Assembly: GCA_025924845.1 (NCBI GenBank)
Contig: JAICHN010000108.1
Coordinates: 1 to 12,343, forward strand
DNA: 12,343 nucleotides
Source: Chloroflexota bacterium
GTDB taxonomy: Bacteria > Chloroflexota > UBA5177 > JANWHV01
Direction: 5' to 3'
Part shown: one piece after another, positions 7,610-12,343 of the stretch
How positions within the stretch are numbered: position 1 is the stretch's first letter
How the letters are laid out: the number at the start of each line of letters is the position of its first letter
Notes under the pieces: model-generated
The model's database searches: none
Seen by the model: only the letters and a program-made list of their open reading frames with translations
Told to the model about the DNA's origin: nothing
Program-made: the position numbers and the translations under genes

Positions 7610-7693
7610 ATGGCAAATACCTGGATGGCTATAGCGGCAGGACACTGGATCTGCAGCGGATCTAATGTTGCTGCGTGCAATCCCATACTCGCG
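7610..7693 (+). pseudogene. Left part of a possible 40-codon open frame split by the IS element
   Basis: From the ATG at 7610 the frame is open for 28 codons up to the IS element. Removing 7694-10226 (the element plus one target copy) joins it in frame to 10227-10265, giving 40 codons and a TGA stop at 10263-10265. A terminator-like hairpin follows 14 bp later. The predicted peptide is unrecognised, there is no clear ribosome binding site and a frame this short can arise by chance, so the gene call is weak. Confidence 0.15.
7688..7693. repeat. Left 6-bp target site duplication of the IS element
   Basis: CTCGCG directly abuts the left TGTAG terminus and is repeated exactly after the right terminus at 10221-10226. 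IS21-family elements typically generate duplications of 4-8 bp. Confidence 0.85.
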
Positions 7694-7741
7694 TGTAGGC
7701 TACACTTGTCAAGTAGGATCGATTCCGGTCTAAAAACCGGC
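7694..7741. repeat. Left terminal inverted repeat of the IS21-family element
   Basis: It consists of a TGTAG tip, 21 variable bases, then a 22-bp block (7720-7741, CGATTCCGGTCTAAAAAC...) that matches the right end at 20 of 22 positions. The same 21-bp spacing occurs at both ends. The inner block is probably the transposase binding site, as is usual at multi-part IS21 ends. Overall 32 of 48 bases agree between ends. Confidence 0.85.
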
Positions 7742-7746
7742 GCGCG

Positions 7747-8565
7747 TTACTCGGGTTCCTTGTTGTTCGTCGCCCGGCTCCGTGCCGGGTCGGGCTCCTC
7801 GCTGGCGAGGCCCGTCAGCCCCACCACTGCCTCTTTGCCGCGCATGCGGTACGAGCTGCCCCGCATGTAAAACACCTCCCCGTGGTGCAACAGCCGGTCC
7901 ACCAACGCCATCATAAGCGCCGTGTCCCCGCCCACCAACTCGCCCCAGCTCGCCAGGCTTTTGTTCGACGTCACAATCGTCGCTCCCTGCTCGTAGCGCC
8001 CCGCAATCACCTCGTACAGCACCGGCCCCACCGCTGCCGCCAGATTCAGGTAGCCGAACTCGTCGAGGATCAACAGCTGGCAACTCACCAGCGGCGCTAC
8101 CACCCGCTCCACCTCGCTCCGGTTCGCCGCCGTCAACACCGCATTGGCGAAGCGCTGCGCCGTCACAAACCGCACCGTGTACCCCAGCTGCACCATCTTG
8201 GTGCCCACCGCGATCGCCAGATGCGTTTTGCCCAGCCCGCTCGCGCCAATCAGAATTAGCGCCCCGGCTTTCTCCACGAAGCTGCTGTCGAAATAGCGCA
8301 GGATCACGCTACGTTTCAGTTCTGGCCGGATACTGAAGTCGAACTGCTCCAGCGTCGCCGCGTAGGGAAATCCGGCCGTCGCCATACGCCGCCGCAACTG
8401 GTTCTCCTGGCGCGCCAACAGCTCCTCCGTCAGCAATTGGTCAAGAAACTCGGCGTAGTCCAGTTGGTGCTGCGCGGCGTGTTCCACCCAACTGCCATAC
8501 ACCGCGCGGATCCGCCCCAGTTTGAGCTGCGTCAATTTCTGCTCCAGCGTCGGGTGCGTGCTCAT
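7747..8565 (-). CDS. istB: IstB-like transposition helper ATPase
   Basis: This 272-residue AAA+ ATPase, related to DnaC, works with the IstA transposase in target selection and strand transfer. An N-terminal helical region (1-75) resembles the IstB N-terminal domain. The Walker A motif is GASGLGKT at 107-114 (Lys113, Thr114). Walker B is LLILDEFGYL with Asp168-Glu169, and the sensor-like segment is TSNKSL with Asn201. The C-terminal RGSSYRMRG (235-243) is the usual IstB tail motif. Length is normal for the family. Its ATG overlaps the istA stop by 4 bp (ATGA), so translational coupling is expected. The last ten or so residues are charged and variable. The stop codon is 5 bp inside the left terminal repeat. 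Confidence 0.95.
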   Translation of the reverse strand: MSTHPTLEQKLTQLKLGRIRAVYGSWVEHAAQHQLDYAEFLDQLLTEELLARQENQLRRRMATAGFPYAATLEQFDFSIRPELKRSVILRYFDSSFVEKAGALILIGASGLGKTHLAIAVGTKMVQLGYTVRFVTAQRFANAVLTAANRSEVERVVAPLVSCQLLILDEFGYLNLAAAVGPVLYEVIAGRYEQGATIVTSNKSLASWGELVGGDTALMMALVDRLLHHGEVFYMRGSSYRMRGKEAVVGLTGLASEEPDPARSRATNNKEPE

Positions 8566-10109
8566 CGCGCACCGCCCAGGACCCGCGCCGCCGGCCCGGC
8601 CACCGCGTCCCGGTTGGCCACATAGTGTTCATATTCCGCCAGGTCGCGCTCAATGGCCCGCTGGGCCAGCTGCACGGCCTGCCGCTGCTCCGCCGCCCGT
8701 TGCGCCGCTACGGACGGCGTCGCGCTCCCGGGCGGCGCCAGTATGGCGCGCAGATATTCGACGCCGTATAACTGCTGTTCCGCCGCCAATTCCAGCGCGC
8801 CCAGTACGTCAGCGCGGGGACTGTGCTGGGCTAGCTCATATAACGCCGTAATTTCAGCGGCCATCGTGTTGCGCCGTTTGCGACAGATCACGCCGATGTA
8901 GTCGGCGACGGGCGGCCCCAGGCCGACCAACCAGTCGCGGTAGACCATGATACGCGCCCGCGGCTTCTGGCTGAACGCGGCTTCGAAGTGCGCCGGCTCG
9001 ACCACGCGCTGTTGGCGGCCGCGCGCCCGCGGGTGGCGCGCCACCCGCACGTCCGCGGCAAACAACTCGACCCAGTCGGGGTGCAGCCGGGCGGTCAGCA
9101 CCTGCCCGACGTACTGCACCGGCACCGAGTAGCGGTTGGTTTCCAGCGTCACCACACTCTCCCGGCTGACCACCACGCTGTCGAAGAAGCCATAGTCCTG
9201 CGCGGTGGCCGGCAAGGGCGTCAACTGCGGCTGTTCGACTGCCAGCAACTCCGCCGGCAGCTGCGCGGTCGCCTGGTTGGGGCGCTCCGCATTGACATAG
9301 CTCAGCCAGGCCGTGCACTCGGCGGCCAGATCCGCATCGTCATGGAAGCGCCGCCCAGCCAGGAAGTTGGTTTGCACGAATTTGACCAGGTTCTCGACGC
9401 TGCCCTTCTGGTTGGGCGCGCCCGGCGTACACACTTCGGGATGAAAGCCGAACTCGGCAGCGAGCTTCTGGTAAGCCGGATGCCACAGGGGCTGCTGCGC
9501 GCCGTCGCGGCCCAGAACGACGGTCTTCATGTTGTCGGTGGTGACCACCCAGGGCACGCCGCCCAGGGCCACAAAACAGGCGATCAGGCAGCGCAAGAGG
9601 GTCTCCTCGCGCATCTCGGCGGTGAAGCGCACAAACATGAAGCGGCTGTACTTGAGCCGGGCGGCGAAGAAATAGCGGGTTTGGTCGGCGAGCGCGGGGC
9701 GGGTGAAGGGGAAGGCGCGCTGCTCGCCCCAGTCAATCTGGAGGAACTCGCCGGGTAAGCCCTCGAAGCGAATGGCGGTGGGGGGAGTTTGGCCGAGGGC
9801 GAGGCGGCGCTTGCGGATGTAGGTGAAGAAGGCGGTGGGCCCACCGAGGTAGGGATGGTGGGCATCGGCGCGGGCCAATTCGAGCATGCGGGTGACCGGC
9901 AGCCGCTGGTCGAGCCAGCGCGTGATCTGGGGGTCAAAGACGGCGATAGCCGAGGGCCGGGCGCGGGGCGCCGGGAGGCGATCCACCGGCTCGCGCAGGA
10001 CGCGGGCGATGGTATCGCGGTGATGGCCGGTGAAGGCGGCGATCTGGGTGTTGGTCCAGCCTTTACGCTGCAGATAGTAGATGGTCGAGCGGTCCATGAA
10101 TGTAAGCAT
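8562..10109 (-). CDS. istA: IS21-family transposase IstA
   Basis: This 515-residue DDE transposase cuts and joins the element ends. An N-terminal helix-turn-helix lies at about 17-40 (GWTNTQIAAFTGHHRDTIARVLRE). The RNase H-fold integrase core has Asp126 (LQIDWGEQ), Asp192 (VVTTDNMK) and Glu239 (KGSVENLVK), the complete DDE triad. The C-terminal region contains a Mu-transposase-like beta-barrel segment (VVTLETNRYSVPVQYVGQ) and a final helical part. Length is typical. The start is ATG at 10109. A purine-rich GAAGGGGGTGGAGG sequence abuts it; ATG at 10097 (Met5) is an alternative because GGAGG would then be 12 nt away. Both genes are intact, suggesting a functional element. Confidence 0.96.
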   Translation of the reverse strand: MLTFMDRSTIYYLQRKGWTNTQIAAFTGHHRDTIARVLREPVDRLPAPRARPSAIAVFDPQITRWLDQRLPVTRMLELARADAHHPYLGGPTAFFTYIRKRRLALGQTPPTAIRFEGLPGEFLQIDWGEQRAFPFTRPALADQTRYFFAARLKYSRFMFVRFTAEMREETLLRCLIACFVALGGVPWVVTTDNMKTVVLGRDGAQQPLWHPAYQKLAAEFGFHPEVCTPGAPNQKGSVENLVKFVQTNFLAGRRFHDDADLAAECTAWLSYVNAERPNQATAQLPAELLAVEQPQLTPLPATAQDYGFFDSVVVSRESVVTLETNRYSVPVQYVGQVLTARLHPDWVELFAADVRVARHPRARGRQQRVVEPAHFEAAFSQKPRARIMVYRDWLVGLGPPVADYIGVICRKRRNTMAAEITALYELAQHSPRADVLGALELAAEQQLYGVEYLRAILAPPGSATPSVAAQRAAEQRQAVQLAQRAIERDLAEYEHYVANRDAVAGPAARVLGGAR

Positions 10110-10172
10110 CCTCCACCCCCTTCACGCGATGAGCCACGCGGGTCACATCCCATGAAGGATTCTAGATCGGAT

Positions 10173-10220
10173 GCCGATTTTTATACCGGAATCGCGCCGC
10201 ATACCTCGGTGCATTCTACA
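10173..10220. repeat. Right terminal inverted repeat of the IS21-family element
   Basis: The inner 22-bp block at 10173-10194 and the terminal CTACA at 10216-10220 mirror the left end with identical 21-bp spacing. The block also contains a TATAAA-like sequence on the minus strand upstream of istA, which might serve as part of its promoter. Confidence 0.85.
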
Positions 10221-10226
10221 CTCGCG
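10221..10226. repeat. Right 6-bp target site duplication of the IS element
   Basis: CTCGCG follows CTACA at the right terminus and is identical to 7688-7693. Confidence 0.85.
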
Positions 10227-10278
10227 CACGTACTCCTGACGGGGGATGGGGTCTCGCTGGCGTGACTCCGCATTTCCA

Positions 10279-10318
10279 CCGGCAATCCTAGTCCACCTGG
10301 GAGATCTGCCGGCTTTTT
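10279..10318 (+). terminator. Rho-independent-type terminator on the plus strand
   Basis: The outer stem is CCGGCA (10279-10284) with TGCCGG (10307-10312). The inner stem is CCTAG (10287-10291) with CTGGG (10297-10301, one G-U pair) around a 5-nt loop. CTTTTT follows directly (10313-10318). The T-run is on the plus strand, so it would stop plus-strand transcripts such as the unit interrupted by the IS element, and it would protect the convergent pRiA4b-like gene. It has internal mismatches, so it is not ideal. Confidence 0.45.
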
Positions 10319-10330
10319 GCCGCGCTCCAA

Positions 10331-11110
10331 TTAGCGAATCCGCTTCAGTGCCTGGTTGACGGCGCTGACATCGAACCGCTCCGGATCGAAGCTCCCGCCC
10401 GCCCACTCTAGCCACGAGTCATGCTCTGGATGCCGGGGATTACGAATCGCCGTCAGAAACTCGGCGTAGCCCCCCAGCCCACCCACATCCTCGGGTGGAC
10501 CGGCTCGCTGGCCGCCAAGACAAACCGCATAGCCCGAACCTTCTTGCTGTACGTTGATGCTCTCCACCACGATCTCTAGCTTCCAACTATCGCCGAAGTC
10601 ATACTCGTAAAGCAAACGGGTGCCGACAGGCGGGGCAATCCGAGAGAGCCGCACCCCGCGCTCATCCAGCATGTCCGGGTTCGCCTCCCGCCAATCCGCG
10701 AACCGCTGGCCGTAGACCGCCCCGTTCACCGTGAACTGATGCAGATGGTAATCCTGCCAGCCCAACAGCACCTGCAGGGTGCGGTGCAGCTTGAGCAGCG
10801 TCATGCTACCGGGGATCTGGAGCCGGCGCCAGATAGCGGGCTTGCTCTCTCTAAGGGTGATCCGCAACTCGTAGAGTGCATCGGCCAGAGCCTGCACCTG
10901 GCGCAAGGGAGCAGCGTCGGCAGCAGTTTCCATGTTGTCTGGTGTGCTGGTGGGTCCCGCGCGCTGCCGCGCCCTGCTGCGTGGCTGGGGCGGCGAGTTG
11001 CCGGCAATGGTCTTTGCCGCCGACCCAAGCCGCTCAGCTACCATTTGCTCGGCAGACTGCCCGCTGCGCCGCGCAAGTCGCTCCAGGGTGTCATAGACCG
11101 CATCCGGCAA
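10331..11110 (-). CDS. pRiA4b ORF-3-like protein with N-terminal ribbon-helix-helix-like segment
   Basis: Residues about 78-259 match the plasmid pRiA4b ORF-3 family: YELRITLRESKPAIWRRLQIPGS at the front, then LGWQDYHLHQF, YEYDFGDSWKLEI (168-180) and GQRAGPPEDVGG (200-211). The family is frequent on plasmids and mobile DNA and its biochemical role is unsettled. Residues 1-30 (DAVYDTLERLARRSGQSAEQMVAERL) resemble the two helices of a ribbon-helix-helix DNA-binding domain. In-frame sequence upstream of the TTG at 11110 encodes TKTLQLEL, which would supply the missing beta strand, so translation probably begins earlier. An AAAGGAG site (11149-11155) is 8 nt before codon 11140, but that codon is GGT, not a start. 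A stop (TAG) lies at 11161-11159. The true start is therefore uncertain. A low-complexity linker occupies about 38-66. Confidence 0.8.
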   Translation of the reverse strand: MPDAVYDTLERLARRSGQSAEQMVAERLGSAAKTIAGNSPPQPRSRARQRAGPTSTPDNMETAADAAPLRQVQALADALYELRITLRESKPAIWRRLQIPGSMTLLKLHRTLQVLLGWQDYHLHQFTVNGAVYGQRFADWREANPDMLDERGVRLSRIAPPVGTRLLYEYDFGDSWKLEIVVESINVQQEGSGYAVCLGGQRAGPPEDVGGLGGYAEFLTAIRNPRHPEHDSWLEWAGGSFDPERFDVSAVNQALKRIR

Positions 11111-11381
11111 CTCAAGCTGTAGCGTCTTGGTCGTTCTACCCCGCCCCGCTCCTTTCGCCTAGGGTCATACCGATATTAGAGGGCGATCATCTCGGGGTTG
11201 CTGCGCCAGCACCCTCTCGACTTCTTGGTGCTCTCCAATAACGATGCCGGCAATTTTGAGCGCTGCGCGCGATCCGGGTAGCGCATGCGCTTCTGCAGTA
11301 CCACGGCACATAAGACGGTTGAACCTACACAGACTCACTATGAGCGCACAGATCAACGGTGAGCAGCTAAGAAAAGTACGA

Positions 11382-11648
11382 TTACTCTTTTGACCGGTTC
11401 TCTCTGAGACTCGCAACCTCACCCTTTAGTGCGGTTACATCGCGAGCCAGCCGTTGGACCATACGACGCAATGCTGCCAGATCCACTTCTTCGAACTCTT
11501 CCCCTTCGATCTGGCTTGTTTGTCGCGCGGCTTCCATAATCAACTGGCTCACATAAGTACCCTGATCATGGTAGCCGGCCAGCTTCGGCAGGATGGCGGA
11601 CGCTTCGTCCGTCAAGGTCAGCAGTTTGCGTTTGGGCATCGCGGGCAT
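11382..11648 (-). CDS. Small ribbon-helix-helix/coiled-coil regulator, antitoxin-like
   Basis: This 88-residue protein has an N-terminal ribbon-helix-helix-like pattern: a basic strand (PKRKLLTLTDEA), helix A (SAILPKLAGYHDQG) and helix B (TYVSQLIMEAARQ). A helical heptad pattern follows (LAALRRMVQRLARDVTALKGEVASL, about 57-81), which predicts a coiled coil and so a dimer or higher oligomer. Such proteins usually bind DNA and often repress their own gene. Its promoter TATAAT lies only 6 bp before the ATG, so the message is likely leaderless; a GGAG sits in that 6-bp gap but would fall outside the transcript. An alternative start is Met4. It is divergent from the zinc-ribbon/TnpB genes. No toxin gene is seen in the following 210 bp, which hold no convincing gene. 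Confidence 0.7.
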   Translation of the reverse strand: MPAMPKRKLLTLTDEASAILPKLAGYHDQGTYVSQLIMEAARQTSQIEGEEFEEVDLAALRRMVQRLARDVTALKGEVASLRENRSKE

Positions 11649-11654
11649 AGCTCC

Positions 11655-11683
11655 ATTATAGATGAAAGTAATATTAAAGTCAA
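11655..11683 (-). promoter_or_regulatory. Near-consensus promoter of the ribbon-helix-helix gene
   Basis: On the minus strand, -35 TTGACT (11683-11678, 5 of 6) and -10 TATAAT (11660-11655, perfect) are separated by 17 nt. The predicted start point coincides with the ATG at 11648, implying a leaderless mRNA. Confidence 0.75.
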
Positions 11684-11716
11684 GATTGTTACTTTAGCTA
11701 TTGACAAAGTAATGTT
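11665..11716. promoter_or_regulatory. Three 11-bp repeats overlapping both divergent promoters, candidate operator
   Basis: AAAGTAATATT (11665-11675), AAAGTAACAAT (on the minus strand, 11695-11685) and AAAGTAATGTT (11706-11716) are spaced about 20 bp centre to centre, roughly two helical turns. The first lies in the minus-strand promoter spacer and the third runs from the end of the plus-strand -35 box into its spacer. A related AAAGTCAA is at 11676-11683. Iterated short sites of this type suit a ribbon-helix-helix repressor, so the adjacent small regulator is the natural candidate ligand. Confidence 0.5.
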
Positions 11717-11729
11717 GCTCTGCTATAAT
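11701..11729 (+). promoter_or_regulatory. Perfect-consensus sigma-70/sigma-A promoter for the zinc-ribbon gene
   Basis: TTGACA (11701-11706), a 17-nt spacer and TATAAT (11724-11729) match the consensus at every position. Transcription should start near 11736, giving a leader of about 68 nt. Near its 5' end the leader holds a short GGGGC/GCCCC hairpin (in about 11734-11755). Confidence 0.85.
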
Positions 11730-11803
11730 AAAGGGGCAACGTAAGAAAACGCCCCCGCGCTGTTCCAGCAGCCGAGGGCACGACACAAAGGAGAGTAAGT
11801 CCC

Positions 11804-12118
11804 TTGTGCGAGTTCATCTTACCCGATTCTGCACCCGCGCGCAAGACCATCGGCTTGCGTCTTCCCGATCTCGCTCTACCACCGATCTGCGCCGACCTGA
11901 TCTGTCCGCGCTGTCACCACGAAGCCAGCCTTTCCTCGTCCGCATCCTGTGTCTGGTGTCCGACCTGCGGCTGGGTCCACGGCCTGGTCGTCGAGGAGCG
12001 TGACTCCCTGGAAGATGCCCTCATGGGTATCAGCGATCTCAATGCCCCGACCTACCTGCTACTCCTGGCCTCCCAGGACGGGCCGACGCCGGTGGTTGCC
12101 GGCGGGGTTGCGGCGTAA
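11804..12118 (+). CDS. Small zinc-ribbon protein upstream of TnpB
   Basis: This 104-residue protein carries a four-Cys zinc-ribbon: CPRC (Cys34, Cys37) and CPTC (Cys52, Cys55), with an extra Cys49. The ribbon is followed by an acidic segment (VVEERDSLEDAL) and a hydrophobic patch (YLLLLAS). I do not recognise a family; a nucleic-acid or protein-binding adaptor is plausible. The start is TTG at 11804, chosen because AAGGAG (11788-11793) is 10 nt upstream and because this frame alone holds the Cys pairs. A GTG at 11806 opens another frame, which lacks them. The gene follows a perfect-consensus promoter and ends 67 bp before the TnpB start on the same strand, so the two are likely co-transcribed. 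Confidence 0.65.
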   Translation: MCEFILPDSAPARKTIGLRLPDLALPPICADLICPRCHHEASLSSSASCVWCPTCGWVHGLVVEERDSLEDALMGISDLNAPTYLLLLASQDGPTPVVAGGVAA

Positions 12119-12185
12119 TCGGCAGAAGGTATCGGTGGCCCGGCAGAGGGACAAACCGCACGGACCACGCGGCAGGAGCAGCCCT

Positions 12186-12343
12186 ATGGTCACGCAACGC
12201 ACAGCGGACAAAAGTACGCTTGTCTACAAGCGGTTTGAGTACCGGCTCTACCCGACCAAAGCCCAGGCGCGCAAACTGTCCTGGACCCTGGAGCGGTGCC
12301 GGGACCTGTACAATGCCGGCCTGCAAGAGCGCCGGGAGGCGTA
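12186..12343 (+). CDS. tnpB: N-terminus of a TnpB/OrfB-type RNA-guided nuclease, cut by the right window edge
   Basis: The ATG at 12186 opens a frame of 52 codons to the window end. The segment FEYRLYPTKAQARKLSWTLE (residues about 17-36), with RDLYNAGLQERREA after it, matches the conserved helix-turn-helix start of IS200/IS605- and IS607-family OrfB proteins (pattern YRLYPT...L...C...YN..L..R). Full-length TnpB proteins are about 350-500 residues with a RuvC nuclease core and a zinc ribbon; those parts would lie outside the window, as would the omega RNA at the 3' end. AGGAG (12174-12178) lies 7 nt upstream. It follows the zinc-ribbon gene closely. Whether it belongs to a mobile element or is a domesticated copy cannot be told here. 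Confidence 0.8.
   Translation, partial: MVTQRTADKSTLVYKRFEYRLYPTKAQARKLSWTLERCRDLYNAGLQERREA

Larger units (their letters stand above)
6875..7687. other. Gene-poor region between the propeller gene and the IS element
   Basis: About 810 bp hold no open frame with a recognisable domain or a convincing ribosome binding site. Visible structure consists of hairpins at 6951-6970, 7148-7167 (CGTTCC/GGAACG) and 7400-7433, and a spaced inverted repeat at 7268-7341. The region could be decayed mobile DNA or contain untranslated RNA; nothing firmer can be said. Confidence 0.55.
7694..10220 (-). mobile_element. Complete IS21-family insertion sequence (2527 bp)
   Basis: The element carries istA and istB in the IS21 order, with the genes on the minus strand. 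It has imperfect terminal inverted repeats ending TGTAG...CTACA and is flanked by the 6-bp duplication CTCGCG. Both genes are full length with intact catalytic motifs, so the copy looks potentially active and fairly recent. The length is typical for the family. The boundaries were set by matching the inverted repeats and the target duplication to each other. Confidence 0.92.

Noticed and set aside
8988..9758. Plus-strand open frame of 256 codons inside the IS element
   Set aside because: Antisense to istA, whose DDE motifs are intact. The product is low-complexity His/Gly/Ala/Leu-rich and has no good ribosome binding site.
11165..11422. Minus-strand 85-codon open frame between the pRiA4b-like and RHH genes
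   Set aside because: It overlaps the end of the RHH gene, has no ribosome binding site or recognisable motif, and does not look like a toxin partner. A degraded fragment is possible but unsupported.
12039..12326. Minus-strand 95-codon open frame across the zinc-ribbon/TnpB junction
   Set aside because: It is antisense to two better-supported plus-strand genes with good ribosome binding sites, and its Arg/Pro-rich product has no domain.
1..12343. CRISPR array, tRNA or rRNA genes
   Set aside because: No regularly spaced direct repeats of CRISPR type and no cloverleaf or rRNA signature were seen on reading through the window.

Overview
The window looks like a GC-rich bacterial chromosome segment, and my best guess is the Chloroflexota. 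That is an inference. It rests on long secreted proteins with Thr/Pro/Ala-rich linkers and on S-layer-homology (SLH) repeats carrying a Cys-containing insert of the type CGGPxEPC, which from memory is common in that phylum. No rRNA, tRNA or other taxonomic marker is present.

Left part (1-6874) is a cell-surface/secretome region. On the minus strand lie a secreted S8 (subtilisin-like) protease (251-1999) and, downstream of it, the start of a second signal-peptide-bearing protein running off the left edge (<1-176). A perfect 18-bp hairpin (194-237) separates them. About 800 bp of non-coding DNA (2000-2800) separates the protease from two plus-strand genes: an SLH-bearing clan-A-type glycoside hydrolase (2801-4921) and a protein with about seven WAVG-type propeller blades followed by three SLH repeats (5003-6874). 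The two share the same unusual SLH variant and probably sit on the same cell surface. The non-coding stretch contains a good sigma-A-type promoter (2291-2319) followed by hairpin-rich sequence that could be a small RNA or a long leader.

Middle part (6875-10320): about 820 bp of apparently gene-free DNA with several perfect hairpins, then a complete IS21-family insertion sequence (7694-10220). The element has istA and istB overlapping by 4 bp, imperfect terminal inverted repeats with TGTAG ends, and a 6-bp target duplication (CTCGCG). Removing the element and one target copy restores a 40-codon open frame that ends just before a rho-independent-type terminator (10279-10318), so it may have split a small transcription unit.

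Right part (10331-12343) is a small accessory/regulatory cluster. A pRiA4b ORF-3-like protein carries an N-terminal ribbon-helix-helix-like segment; it has a good ribosome binding site but no standard start codon where one is expected. Next is a small ribbon-helix-helix/coiled-coil regulator (11382-11648). It is divergent from a zinc-ribbon protein (11804-12118), which is followed on the same strand by the N-terminus of a TnpB/OrfB nuclease (12186 to the end). The divergent intergenic region has two near-consensus back-to-back promoters overlaid by three copies of an 11-bp AAAGTAA-type repeat about 20 bp apart. This looks like an autoregulated switch controlling the zinc-ribbon/TnpB unit and is the most interesting signal in the window.
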